49,185 nucleotides of DNA from assembly GCA_946488855.1 (NCBI GenBank), contig CAMLWC010000005.1, forward strand, positions 1 to 49,185, given 5' to 3'. The DNA comes from an uncultured Mycoplasmatota bacterium (lineage in GTDB: Bacteria > Bacillota_I > Bacilli_A > RF39 > UBA660). The notes beneath the pieces were generated by a model, which saw nothing but the letters and a program-made list of their open reading frames with translations, did no database searches and had not been told where the DNA came from. Positions within the stretch are counted from its first letter, which is position 1, and every line of letters starts with the position of its first letter. A program made the position numbers and the translations under genes. Positions 9,265-19,043 of the stretch are shown one piece after another.

Positions 9265-9943
9265 GATTATTATAACTTAATAATGCTTTATCAAATTCTT
9301 CTTCATTAAAGTCTGGAAATAAAACATCAGTAAAATAAAATTCTGCATAAGCTAATTGCCACAACATAAAATTACTTAACCTGATTTCACCACCAGTTCT
9401 AATTAACAAATCTAAATCAGGTAAATCATTATATAAATATTTTTGAAATGTTTCCTCATCTAAATTATTTATATCTAAATTATTATTAATAACATCACTA
9501 TTTATTTTCTTACAAGCATCAATTATTTCAAAATGAGAACCATAATTTAAACAGAAATTTAGTATCCCACTTTTATTATCTTTTGTTTTATAAGTAATAT
9601 CATCAATAATATCTAATATTTCTTTTTTTAAAGGATTTCTCCTTCCAGAAAAAACAATTTTAATATCTTTTTTATTAAAAATTTTAAAGTCATTTTTAAA
9701 TTTTTTAACAAACAAATCCATTAAATAGTTAACTTCTTCATCACTTCTTTTAAAATTTTCTGTTGAAAAAACATATAAACTTAAAACTTTAATTCCTTTA
9801 TCAAATATATATTGACATAAGCTATCCAAATTTTTAGAACCTGCTAAATGGCCTTCACTTCTTTTTTTACCTCTTTTAGTTGCCCATCTACCATTTCCAT
9901 CAACAATTATTCCAACGTGATTAGGTATTTTCATTTTTATCAC
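9218..9943 (-). CDS. uppS: Undecaprenyl diphosphate synthase
   Basis: PNHVGIIVDGNGRWATKRGKKRSEGH…LDLLIRTGGEIRLSNFMLWQLAYAEFYF. Confidence 0.96.
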   Translation of the reverse strand: MIKMKIPNHVGIIVDGNGRWATKRGKKRSEGHLAGSKNLDSLCQYIFDKGIKVLSLYVFSTENFKRSDEEVNYLMDLFVKKFKNDFKIFNKKDIKIVFSGRRNPLKKEILDIIDDITYKTKDNKSGILNFCLNYGSHFEIIDACKKINSDVINNNLDINNLDEETFQKYLYNDLPDLDLLIRTGGEIRLSNFMLWQLAYAEFYFTDVLFPDFNEEEFDKALLSYNNRDRRFGGINYENKNN

Positions 9944-10003
9944 CTATTTAATATTATATTATAAATTTATATTTAATACAAGAAAAAAAGAAGATAAATC
10001 TTC

Positions 10004-10249
10004 TTAAAATGAATCAATATTAATTTTTACTTTTTTTAAACCATTAGCATATGATGAAGCTTGGACAATAGTTCTAATAGCATTAGCAATAACACCTTGT
10101 TTTCCAATTACAGAACCAATTACACTATTATCTACTAATACTTGAATTGTAATATAATCTTCATCATCCTCAAATTGTTTAACTGAAATCATATCAGGAT
10201 CAGTTACAACACTTTTTACTAAAAATTCTGTCAATTCTACTAAATTCAT
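10004..10249 (-). CDS. khpA: KH-domain RNA-binding protein (KhpA/YlqC family)
   Basis: GSVIGKQGVIANAIRTIVQA KH motif; immediately downstream of rpsP. Confidence 0.92.
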   Translation of the reverse strand: MNLVELTEFLVKSVVTDPDMISVKQFEDDEDYITIQVLVDNSVIGSVIGKQGVIANAIRTIVQASSYANGLKKVKINIDSF

Positions 10250-10251
10250 AA

Positions 10252-10533
10252 TTATTCTCCTTTTGTCATTTTAGACTCATGGAAATTTTTTAAAATACCT
10301 TGTTTTTTGAATAAAGCTCTTACAGTATCAGTTGGAATTGCTCCATTACTTAACCATTTTTGTGCTAATTGTTCATCAATTTTAATTTCTGCAGGTTCAG
10401 TAATTGGATTATAATAACCGATTTCTTCAATAACTTTACCATCTCTTTTACTTCTAGAGTCTGCAGCTACTACACGATAAAATGGTCTTTTTTTAGCTCC
10501 CATTCTTTTTAATCTTAATTTAACAGCCATCAT
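10252..10533 (-). CDS. rpsP: 30S ribosomal protein S16
   Basis: [42 protein letters not shown]. Confidence 0.97.
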   Translation of the reverse strand: MMAVKLRLKRMGAKKRPFYRVVAADSRSKRDGKVIEEIGYYNPITEPAEIKIDEQLAQKWLSNGAIPTDTVRALFKKQGILKNFHESKMTKGE

Positions 10534-10570
10534 TAATCACTCCTTTTCTTGAACAATTGTAACATAAAAA

Positions 10571-10602
10571 TCAAAAAGTGTCAACTATTTTTGGTTGACA
10601 CT
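10571..10602 (-). terminator. Rho-independent terminator after cotE
   Basis: Minus strand GTGTCAACCAAAAATAGTTGACACTTTTT; perfect stem followed by a T run. Confidence 0.8.
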
Positions 10603-11137
10603 ATATATAATTTTCATTTATTTCATCTAATTCTTTGTCAATGTCATCGTCCACTATATCTTCCCATGGTTCTTCATCTTCTTCAATAGCTATTTTTACT
10701 TTTGTTTCACCTACTATTTCAACACCTAATTCTTTTTCAATATCAAAAGAAATTTGATTATTTTCTAATATATTAACGCCCAAACATGTAGGTTGACTTA
10801 AAGTCCTTACAATTATATCTGTTTCACTACTTAAATCAGCATTTTCTTTTAATTTTACATTAAATAAATCATTGTATTCAATCTTTTGATTAACAACAGT
10901 TGTTTTAGAATCATTTTCATAAGAATACCAAATATTTACATCAAAAGACCCATCGACACCTATTTTATCTCCTGTTTTATATCCTTTAAACTTATGATTA
11001 ATTACCCAACATCCTAAAATAGTAGTTGGTTGATCACTAGTAGTTATTTTATAATTATTTTTAAAATATTTTTTACCTTTACCAATAACTGCCTTAGTGA
11101 CTATTTCTTTATATAAAGACACAATATCACCTCTCAT
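10601..11137 (-). CDS. cotE: Outer spore coat morphogenetic protein CotE
   Basis: YKEIVTKAVIGKGKKYFKNN…TTILGCWVINHKFKGYKTGDKIGVDGSFDVNIWYSYENDSKTTVV…LSQPTCLGVNI…VVGETKVKIAIEEDEEPWEDIVDDDIDKELDEIN matches remembered B. subtilis CotE along its length. Confidence 0.9.
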   Translation of the reverse strand: MRGDIVSLYKEIVTKAVIGKGKKYFKNNYKITTSDQPTTILGCWVINHKFKGYKTGDKIGVDGSFDVNIWYSYENDSKTTVVNQKIEYNDLFNVKLKENADLSSETDIIVRTLSQPTCLGVNILENNQISFDIEKELGVEIVGETKVKIAIEEDEEPWEDIVDDDIDKELDEINENYI

Positions 11138-11185
11138 TTTAATATATGCAACAAATAGTCATTTGTACATAAAAAAACAAATAAA

Positions 11186-12316
11186 TTACTTTATTTGTTC
11201 CCATGGTAAATTATTATAACCAAAATGACCATAACTTGCAATATCATAATAAATTGGTCTTAATAAATTTAATTCTTTTATAATGTTATCAACTGAAAAA
11301 TCAAAATTATTTTTAACATAATCATTTATTTCTTCCATACTTACTTTATTAGTATTAAATGTTTCAATATTAACACTAATAGGTTGTTCTAATCCAATAG
11401 CATAAGATAATTCAACTTCACATCTATCACATAAATTATGATATACAATATTCTTAGCTACATACCTCGCATAATAAGCAGCACTTCTATCTACTTTAGA
11501 TGGATCTTTACTACTAAAACAACCACCACCTACTTTTCCAACACCACCATATGTATCAACAACTATTTTTCTTCCAGTTGTGCCACTATCTCCAAATGGT
11601 CCACCAACAACAAAAGAACCGCTTGTATTAATCAATATCTTAGTATCTATCATTAATTCTTTAGGTATAACTTCTTCAATTACATTTTCTTTTATATATT
11701 TTTTCAATTCTTCTTGCGTAACATCTTTTCTATGTTGAGATGAAACGATTATTGTATCAATTCTTTTAGGAATATTATCTACATATTCTACTGTAACTTG
11801 AGCTTTACCATCTGGCATTAAAATAGAATTTTTATCTTTCTTTCTAACTAAAGTTAGTTGCTTTGTTAATTTATTAGCAAGTAAAATAGGTAAAGGCATA
11901 AATTCTTTTGTTTCATTAGTTGCATAACCAAACATTATCCCTTGATCACCTGCACAAACTTTATTTTTAGAAATTGCATTATTAATTTCTTGTGATTGAC
12001 CACTTACTTTAACTAACACTTCAAAATCATCATTATATCCAATATCTTTAAGTACATCTTTAGCTATTTTTTCATAATTTAATTTTGCTTTAGTATTAGC
12101 TTCACCATAGATTAAAATAAAATTATCTTTAATTGTTGCTTCTACAGCCATATGACTATTAATATCTTCCGTTAAAGCCATATCCAATATTTTATCACTT
12201 ATTTTGTCACATATCTTGTCTGGGTGACCTTCTGTCACTGATTCACTAGTTATAAATTTTTTCATAAAATTACCTCCAATTATATTATATGAAAAAAGAC
12301 TCCATGAAAGAGTCAT
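11186..12316 (-). CDS. metK: S-adenosylmethionine synthetase (true start MKKFITSESVTEGHPDK, ~12265)
   Basis: FITSESVTEGHPDKICDKISD; GAGDQGIMFGYA-like and GGGCFSSKDPSKVDRSAAYYAR motifs. Confidence 0.96.
   Translation of the reverse strand: MTLSWSLFSYNIIGGNFMKKFITSESVTEGHPDKICDKISDKILDMALTEDINSHMAVEATIKDNFILIYGEANTKAKLNYEKIAKDVLKDIGYNDDFEVLVKVSGQSQEINNAISKNKVCAGDQGIMFGYATNETKEFMPLPILLANKLTKQLTLVRKKDKNSILMPDGKAQVTVEYVDNIPKRIDTIIVSSQHRKDVTQEELKKYIKENVIEEVIPKELMIDTKILINTSGSFVVGGPFGDSGTTGRKIVVDTYGGVGKVGGGCFSSKDPSKVDRSAAYYARYVAKNIVYHNLCDRCEVELSYAIGLEQPISVNIETFNTNKVSMEEINDYVKNNFDFSVDNIIKELNLLRPIYYDIASYGHFGYNNLPWEQIK
12292..12314 (-). terminator. Riboswitch expression-platform terminator upstream of metK
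   Basis: Minus strand GACTCTTTCATGGAGTCTTTTTT. Confidence 0.8.
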
Positions 12317-12322
12317 TTTTTT

Positions 12323-12409
12323 CTTTCATCGTTATTAGCTTTACCACCTAACTTAATAGGTTGGTATGAGTTCATTGAGCTAATCCTCTCCCTCATTCTT
12401 GATAAAAAT
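12323..12409 (-). ncRNA. SAM-I-class riboswitch (compact) controlling metK
   Basis: Minus strand TTTTTATCAAGAATGAGGGAGAGGATTAGCTCAATGAACTCATACCAACCTATTAAGTTAGGTGGTAAAGCTAATAACGATGAAAG. P1, P2 with GGA/AUGA kink-turn, P3, and pseudoknot ATTAG/CTAAT. Confidence 0.82.
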
Positions 12410-12411
12410 TA

Positions 12412-13827
12412 TTAAATTATTTCGCCATCCATACTCCATGTTTTAACTGAAGTTATCTTAACATTTACTATTTTTCCTAAATAGCTACTATCTGCTTTAA
12501 CATTTACTAATTTCATTGTATCGGTATATCCTTTTAAATAACTACCATTTTTACTACTATAATCTTCTAATAATACAGGTACTACTTTATTTAAATATTT
12601 ATCATTATTTTCTTTTGAATATTTATTTATTAAATCATTTAAAATTTGTAATCTTTCTTCTTTTTCTTCTAATGTTATTTCATCTTTCATACGACAAGCA
12701 GGTGTCCCTATTCTAGGTGAAAAGATAAAAGTAAATGCTCCATCGTATTTGCACTTGTTAACTACATCTAAAGTATCTAAAAAATCTTCTTTAGTTTCAT
12801 TTGGAAAACCAACTATAATATCAGTTGTAATAGAACAATTAGGTATTTTAGATTTTAATTTATTATATAATGTTAAATATTCTTCTTTAGTATATCTTCT
12901 ACCCATTAATTTTAATATTTTGTTAGATCCAGATTGTAAAGGTAAATGAATATAAGGCATAATATTTTTATATTTACTTATTACTTCAATCATGTCATCA
13001 TTAAAGTCCCAAGGATGACTAGTTACAAATCTAACTCTTTCAATATTAGTTTTAGCAACATCTTCTAATAAATTAGCCATATTATAATCAATATCTAAAT
13101 CTTTTCCATAAGCATTAACATTTTGACCTAATAATGTAACTTCTTTATATCCTTCTTTAATTAATTGATTTACTTCATCAATGATATATTTTGGTAATCT
13201 ACTTCTTTGTTTTCCTCTAGTATAAGGAACTATACAATAAGTACAAAATTTATCACAACCATACATGATATTAACCCAAGCCTTATATTTACTATCTCTT
13301 TTAACTGGTATGTTTTCAATTACATCTCCCTCAATAGAGAATACATCAATTTCTTGTTTATTTTTTGATTTTTCAATTATATTAGGTAAATCATAAATAT
13401 TATGAGTACCAAAAACAAAATCAATCCATTTATATTTATTTAATATTTCTTCAACTATTACTTCTTCTTGAGCCATACAACCACCGAAACCAACCATAAC
13501 TTCTTTAGTTTGTTTCATATGCTTAATTCTACCTAATAATCCAAATACTTTATTATGAGCATTTTCTCTTATAGCACATGTATTTAAAATAATTAAATTA
13601 GCATCTTCCATATTATCAGTTGCAGTATATCCCATATCTTCTAATATTGCTTTAATGTTTTCAGAATCATGTTCATTCATTTGGCAACCATATGTTTTTA
13701 CAAAATATTTTTTATCTTTACCTAATAATTTTTGTTCTTCAGTTATTTTATAATTTTCTAAAATTTGAACTTTTTCTTTTGTTCTTTTCCTTGCATCATT
13801 TAAATTTGGTAGATTCATTAAAATCAC
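12412..13827 (-). CDS. miaB: tRNA-2-methylthio-N6-dimethylallyladenosine synthase MiaB
   Basis: YFVKTYGCQMNEHDSE, radical-SAM YGCDKFCTYCIVPYTRG, C-terminal TRAM-like region. Confidence 0.95.
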   Translation of the reverse strand: MILMNLPNLNDARKRTKEKVQILENYKITEEQKLLGKDKKYFVKTYGCQMNEHDSENIKAILEDMGYTATDNMEDANLIILNTCAIRENAHNKVFGLLGRIKHMKQTKEVMVGFGGCMAQEEVIVEEILNKYKWIDFVFGTHNIYDLPNIIEKSKNKQEIDVFSIEGDVIENIPVKRDSKYKAWVNIMYGCDKFCTYCIVPYTRGKQRSRLPKYIIDEVNQLIKEGYKEVTLLGQNVNAYGKDLDIDYNMANLLEDVAKTNIERVRFVTSHPWDFNDDMIEVISKYKNIMPYIHLPLQSGSNKILKLMGRRYTKEEYLTLYNKLKSKIPNCSITTDIIVGFPNETKEDFLDTLDVVNKCKYDGAFTFIFSPRIGTPACRMKDEITLEEKEERLQILNDLINKYSKENNDKYLNKVVPVLLEDYSSKNGSYLKGYTDTMKLVNVKADSSYLGKIVNVKITSVKTWSMDGEII

Positions 13828-13895
13828 TTCCTAGGTATAAATAATATCATATTTATAAAATTATTTCAAGAAAAAACTGTACAATTAAGTACAAT

Positions 13896-15548
13896 TTAAA
13901 CCTCTTGAATCATAATTAAAATAATTGGTTTTGATTCTGTTTGTTGATAAAAATAATTACCTACTTTATCTCTTATTTCATTCTTAGTTTTGCCATAATC
14001 AATATACGATACTTTAGTATTATTTTTAATTATTTCTAAAGACATATTTTCTGCTTCTTTAATCAAGTCTATATTTTCTTTAACATAAACAAAACCTTTA
14101 GTTACAATTTGTGGACCTGATAAAATTTGTTTTGTAGATTTATCAACGATAGCTAATATTAAGACAATACCATTTTCACCTAACATTTCACGATCTTTAA
14201 TAACTAAGTCACCAATATCGCCTACTGTTTTACCATCAATTAATATATCATCAACTTTCACAAATTCTTTTTCTTCTGTTAAATTACCATTAACAAAAGT
14301 AGCAACTTCACCATTTAACTTAAGAATTATATTTTCATCTTTCATACCCATTTGTTTAGCAACTTCACTATTAGCTACTTGATGTCTATATTCACCATTT
14401 ACAGGAAAATAATATTTAGGTTGTAATAAATTAAGCATTAACATCAAATCTTCACTTGACGCGTGTAATGAATTAAATTGTTTACTAGACATAGTTATTA
14501 AATTGCAGCCTTTTTTTGCTATGTCATCAAATAACATAGTAGCACTTTTTTCCATTCCATCATATACAGGTGAAGCAAATATAATTGTATCATCTTCTGA
14601 TAAAGTTATAAATTTATCATATCCTTTAACAATTCTTTTAATATTAGAAAATGGTTTTTCTCTTTCATCAGATACTATAATAATTGAATCTTTTTCTAAA
14701 TGATGAATATTTCCAATTCTTGATTTATCAAAATTAATGTAACCATTATTAATTGCTTTTATTAAATTAGTTTCTAATCTTTTTCCTAAAATAATAACTT
14801 TCTTATTTGCTTCAGTAACAGTATTCAATAACTCTTGAATTCTAAATATTTGTCCTTGTAATATATTAATTAAAATTCTATTATTACATGTATTGATAAT
14901 TTCTCTTAAAAAATTATAGCTTCTATGTTTAGGTGAAGTATATCCTATCTTATCAGCATATAATGATTCGCTCAATAAACATAATACTCCCTGTTTACCG
15001 ACATAAGCAAGTTTTCCAATATCTGTCTTATAATTTCCTTGCATAGCTGAATCAAAAACAAAATTACCAGTATAAAAAATTGCACCATCTTTAGTATACA
15101 AAACATAACCAACACTATCAGGAACAGAATGTGATAAACTAATTGGAAAAATATAATTTTTACCTACTTTTATCTTTTTATGTGGTTTAATTTCAATTAA
15201 ATCTGCTTTTATTTTTTCTTGCTCTAATTCTTCTTTTAATAAATCTAAAGTAAATTTTGTTCCATATATTTTAATATTAGGTAAATCATAAAGTATATCA
15301 GGAATCGCACCCATTTGTTCATCATGACCATGTGATAAAAATATACCTTGAATTTTATTTTTATTTTTAATTAAATAATCATAATTAGGTATTATATAAT
15401 CAACGCCTAACATTTTATCATCAGCATATTTTAAACCGGCATCAAATATATATATTTCATCATCTACATTAACTATATACATATTTTTACCTATTTCATT
15501 TAAACCACCTAAAGCGAATATTTTAATCATTTTCTTACCTCCTTTCAT
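13896..15548 (-). CDS. RNase J-family protein, predicted catalytically impaired (J2-like); likely start MIKIFALGG
   Basis: Full-length RNase J similarity (FALGGLNEIGKNMY…GPQIVTKGFVYVKE), but HGHDEQ replaces HGHEDH, TGNF replaces TGDF and NGEYR replaces HGEYR. Confidence 0.9.
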   Translation of the reverse strand: MKGGKKMIKIFALGGLNEIGKNMYIVNVDDEIYIFDAGLKYADDKMLGVDYIIPNYDYLIKNKNKIQGIFLSHGHDEQMGAIPDILYDLPNIKIYGTKFTLDLLKEELEQEKIKADLIEIKPHKKIKVGKNYIFPISLSHSVPDSVGYVLYTKDGAIFYTGNFVFDSAMQGNYKTDIGKLAYVGKQGVLCLLSESLYADKIGYTSPKHRSYNFLREIINTCNNRILINILQGQIFRIQELLNTVTEANKKVIILGKRLETNLIKAINNGYINFDKSRIGNIHHLEKDSIIIVSDEREKPFSNIKRIVKGYDKFITLSEDDTIIFASPVYDGMEKSATMLFDDIAKKGCNLITMSSKQFNSLHASSEDLMLMLNLLQPKYYFPVNGEYRHQVANSEVAKQMGMKDENIILKLNGEVATFVNGNLTEEKEFVKVDDILIDGKTVGDIGDLVIKDREMLGENGIVLILAIVDKSTKQILSGPQIVTKGFVYVKENIDLIKEAENMSLEIIKNNTKVSYIDYGKTKNEIRDKVGNYFYQQTESKPIILIMIQEV

Positions 15549-15590
15549 TTAAAAAGACTAATTAATTATATCAAAAAATAACAAATTAGT

Positions 15591-16019
15591 CTAGTTCTTA
15601 AAAATTAATGATTTTATTTTTTCTTTTTCTCTTTGTTTATTTATGTCATTAATTGCTTTTTTTGCTAATCTAACAGACATAAATGGTTTAATAAATTTTG
15701 AACTATAATTCGATAAAGGTTCAAAATTAATATATCCATCATTTGTTTTATCCGATTCAATATTTAAATTGTCACATATTACTTCATAATCATTTAATGA
15801 AGTAACAATCGGCTTATAAATTTTATTATCAAATAAATTCATATAACCAACAAAATTTTCTTTTTCATCTATAACTAAAACAAATATGCTTTTTTCTTTT
15901 TTTATTTCAAAATGATGAATTACAGTGGTTGAGTTATATATACCACCATACACATATTCTAATGTTTCATCAACATAATCAGCTATGTATAATTTATTTA
16001 ATGGTATCTTTTCAAACAT
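15591..16019 (-). CDS. Hypothetical protein (142 aa)
   Basis: ORF between ylmC and the RNase J gene; no recognised family. Confidence 0.6.
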   Translation of the reverse strand: MFEKIPLNKLYIADYVDETLEYVYGGIYNSTTVIHHFEIKKEKSIFVLVIDEKENFVGYMNLFDNKIYKPIVTSLNDYEVICDNLNIESDKTNDGYINFEPLSNYSSKFIKPFMSVRLAKKAINDINKQREKEKIKSLIFKN

Positions 16020-16106
16020 AAAATTTTCCTTTCTTTTTTTGAGGGGGAATTTAAGTATATCATAAAAAAAAAATAAGTGTCAATAAAATTGGTATAATTT
16101 ACCATA

Positions 16107-16328
16107 TTATTGACAACTTACAATAATAGCATCATCACCGATTGTTTTTATTTGACTCCATTTAATTTCTACTTCATCTTTTGAAGTAAACATTGAAATT
16201 AAAAATTTTGTTTTTTCAACAATTAAATATTTTATTGTCCCATTTTCTATTACTACATCTATAATATTACCTATTAATTTGCCATCAGTAGTTATTATAT
16301 TTTTTGATTGTAAATCGCTTAACCGCAT
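16107..16328 (-). CDS. YlmC/YmxH-family PRC-barrel protein
   Basis: MRLSDLQSKNIITTDGKLIGNIIDVVIENGTIKYLIVEK; downstream of sigG as in Bacillus. Confidence 0.85.
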   Translation of the reverse strand: MRLSDLQSKNIITTDGKLIGNIIDVVIENGTIKYLIVEKTKFLISMFTSKDEVEIKWSQIKTIGDDAIIVSCQ

Positions 16329-16353
16329 TTATACCACCTATTAAAATTTATGA

Positions 16354-17127
16354 TTATTTTAATGTTTTTTTCATATTATCCAAACAATTTTTTTCTATTC
16401 TAGATATTTGAGCTTGTGATATACCAATTTCTTCTGATAATTCCATTTGCGTAATACCTTCAAAATATCTTTTATAAATTATATATTTTTCCTTTTCTTT
16501 TAAGTTATTTATAGCTTCTCTTAACATAATACTCATATCTTGACCAATTTTATCCTTTTTATCAGCTATTTGTTCTTCTAAATATATAGTATCACCACCA
16601 TCACTATAGATTGGTTCAGACATACTAACTGCATCTTTAACTGCTTCAAAAGCTTGAATAACATCTAACTCTTCTAATTCTAAAACATCAGCTATTTCTT
16701 TTATAGATGGTTCCCTATTTAATTTATTAGTTAATTCTTCTTTAGCTTTTAATCCTTTATATGCAATATCTTTCAAATTTCTTGTTACTCTTAAAGAACT
16801 GTTATCTCTTAAATATCTTTTAATTTCTCCTAATATCATTGGTACTGCATAAGTCGAAAACTTAACCTCATGAGATAAATCAAAATTATCGATTGCTTTA
16901 ATTAAACCAACACAACCAACTTGAAATAAATCATCTAAATTATCTGTTCTGTTATTGTACTTTCTTAAAATAGATAAAACTAATTTTAAATTACCATTAA
17001 TCAAATCTTCTTTTGCTAGCTTATTACCATTTTGATACTTTTTAAACAAATCAATCATTTCTTCATTACTTAAAACTTTAATATTCGCAGTATTCACGCC
17101 ACATATTTCAACTCTATGACGTGCCAT
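16354..17127 (-). CDS. sigG: RNA polymerase forespore sigma factor SigG
   Basis: RHRVEICGVNTANIKVLSNEEM…DDLFQVGCVGLIKAIDNFDLSHEVKFSTYAVPMILGEIKRYLRDN…EEIGISQAQISRIEK; N-terminal VEICGV is characteristic of SigG. Confidence 0.93.
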   Translation of the reverse strand: MARHRVEICGVNTANIKVLSNEEMIDLFKKYQNGNKLAKEDLINGNLKLVLSILRKYNNRTDNLDDLFQVGCVGLIKAIDNFDLSHEVKFSTYAVPMILGEIKRYLRDNSSLRVTRNLKDIAYKGLKAKEELTNKLNREPSIKEIADVLELEELDVIQAFEAVKDAVSMSEPIYSDGGDTIYLEEQIADKKDKIGQDMSIMLREAINNLKEKEKYIIYKRYFEGITQMELSEEIGISQAQISRIEKNCLDNMKKTLK

Positions 17128-17180
17128 ATAAAAAATCTCCTTTCATATCAATTATGATATAAAAAGAGATTTTTAATTCA

Positions 17181-18338
17181 TTATTTTATAAAATTACCAT
17201 CAAATATTAATTCTTCATCACCATATATTTTTAAATCAGAAGTACCAATCATAAAATCAACATGAGTACTACTTTTATTAACTATATCAAAATTAGGTTC
17301 TTTAATACATTCTAAATAACTTGAACCTAAAGCTAAGTGGCAAGCAGCATTTTCATCATATAAAGTTTCATAAAAAACTAAATTAGATTTTGATATTGGC
17401 GAATCATAATCAACTAAAGCTACTTCTCCTAAATACTTAGAATTTTCATCAGTTTCAATAATTTGCCTTAAAATATCATTACCTTTTTTAGCATCAAAAT
17501 TAACAACTTCACCATCTTTAAACTCTAAATAAAAATCTTCAATTAAACTACCATTATATACTAATGGTTTAGAACTATAAACTATTCCATTAACTCCATA
17601 TTTGTAAGGTGATGTAAATATTTCTTCAGTTGGCATATTCGCAATCGTAGGAGTACCATTTATAATAGTATTACCTCCAGCCCAAATATGATCTTTAGGG
17701 AGTTCTATTGTTAAATTAGTTCCTAAACTATTTTTAAAAGTTAATTTTTTATATTGCTTATTATTCATAAATTCTGATTTTTTACTATTTAATTTAATCT
17801 TATTATCCCATTCTTTAATTGGATCATTTTTATCGACTAAACACATTTTATAAATAATATTCCATAATTTATTTACATTATCATCTTCATTTGGAAATAA
17901 CTTATCAGCCCATGTTTTAGTTACAACAGATGCAATACACCATACTATCTCATTTTTTAATTGTCTATCCTTATATATTGGTTTAGTTTCTCTTACCAAT
18001 TTAGCACTTAAATCTAATTTATCACTACTTATACCACTAAAATCTTCATAAGCGTATAACATTAAAAAACAAGCATCTTTTTTAGCATATTCATCAAATA
18101 TTGATTTATTAAAAAAAGGACTATTTTTTAAATCTTCTTCACTTAAATTTTTTAATTGTAATTTTTTTAATTCTTCATCTTCAAAATCAATATATATATC
18201 TTTAACACCAATTCCATAAGATTTTTTGATTAATATTCTAACAAAATCATAAGCTTCAATCGGACAAGATATTAATAATGGTTGATTTGTTATATTTAAA
18301 CATCTTTTTAATAATAATTCTGCATACTTCTCTTGCAT
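17181..18338 (-). CDS. M29-family aminopeptidase
   Basis: LVRETKPIYKDRQLKNEIVWCIASVVTKTWADKLFP…NLTIELPKDHIWAGGN…NMPTEEIFTSP…HVDFMIGTSDLKIYG. Confidence 0.9.
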   Translation of the reverse strand: MQEKYAELLLKRCLNITNQPLLISCPIEAYDFVRILIKKSYGIGVKDIYIDFEDEELKKLQLKNLSEEDLKNSPFFNKSIFDEYAKKDACFLMLYAYEDFSGISSDKLDLSAKLVRETKPIYKDRQLKNEIVWCIASVVTKTWADKLFPNEDDNVNKLWNIIYKMCLVDKNDPIKEWDNKIKLNSKKSEFMNNKQYKKLTFKNSLGTNLTIELPKDHIWAGGNTIINGTPTIANMPTEEIFTSPYKYGVNGIVYSSKPLVYNGSLIEDFYLEFKDGEVVNFDAKKGNDILRQIIETDENSKYLGEVALVDYDSPISKSNLVFYETLYDENAACHLALGSSYLECIKEPNFDIVNKSSTHVDFMIGTSDLKIYGDEELIFDGNFIK

Positions 18339-18420
18339 TTTATCACTCTCCTATATCTATTATATCCCAAAATGATACATTTTAATTATTTTTTTAATAT
18401 ACTTAATTAGGTGATGAATT

Positions 18421-18900
18421 ATGTACAAATCAAATTTACCGTATCCAGATATTAAAGTTGAAAAAGAAAATATCGAATATGCCGAATTATTATCATATCC
18501 ATATGTAGGATTAGTTAGTGAAGATACTGCTACTCATCTATATATGTATCAATCATTTATTTTAGATGGTGAAATAAGTAATATATTAGAAAAAATTGCT
18601 ATAGTTGAAATGCATCATTTAGAATTATTAGCAAAAACAATTAAACTATTAGGTTTGAATCCAGAATATAAAGTAAATGATATTTATTGGAATGCTAATT
18701 ATGTTAATTATAATAATAATTTAAAAGATATATTAAAAATAAACATTGAAGCAGAAACATTAGCAATTAAAAACTATAAAAACTTAATTAAAGTAATAGA
18801 TGATAAATATGTTAAAGAATTACTAAGAAGAATTATTATTGACGAAGAAATACATTTACAAATATTTAAAAATTTATATGAAAAAAATAGTCAGCAATGA
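18421..18900 (+). CDS. Ferritin-like domain protein
   Basis: Helical protein with metal-ligand-like motifs EMHH…E…DEEIHLQIF; starts MYKSNLPYPDIKVEKENIEYAELL. Confidence 0.7.
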   Translation: MYKSNLPYPDIKVEKENIEYAELLSYPYVGLVSEDTATHLYMYQSFILDGEISNILEKIAIVEMHHLELLAKTIKLLGLNPEYKVNDIYWNANYVNYNNNLKDILKINIEAETLAIKNYKNLIKVIDDKYVKELLRRIIIDEEIHLQIFKNLYEKNSQQ

Positions 18901-18914
18901 CTATTTATTTTTAT
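18887..18914 (+). terminator. Terminator overlapping the ferritin-like gene stop codon
   Basis: AATAGTCAGCAATGACTATTTATTTTT. Confidence 0.65.
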
Positions 18915-18915
18915 A

Positions 18916-18992
18916 TGGTAGCGAGAGGGGGATTCGAACCCTCGACCTACTGGGTATGAACCAGGTGCTCTAGCCAACTGAGCTATCTCGCC
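18916..18992 (-). tRNA. tRNA-Met (anticodon CAT; elongator-like, or lysidine-modified tRNA-Ile), CCA encoded
   Basis: Minus strand GGCGAGATAGCTCAGTTGGCTAGAGCACCTGGTTCATACCCAGTAGGTCGAGGGTTCGAATCCCCCTCTCGCTACCA. Confidence 0.93.
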
Positions 18993-19043
18993 AAAAATTG
19001 AACAATATAATAATATCATATTAATTCAATTTTGACAATAGTT

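Noticed and set aside
12516-12949. Plus-strand ORFs opposite miaB (12516..12716, 12749..12949)
   Set aside because: miaB is unambiguous on the minus strand; these are antisense artefacts.
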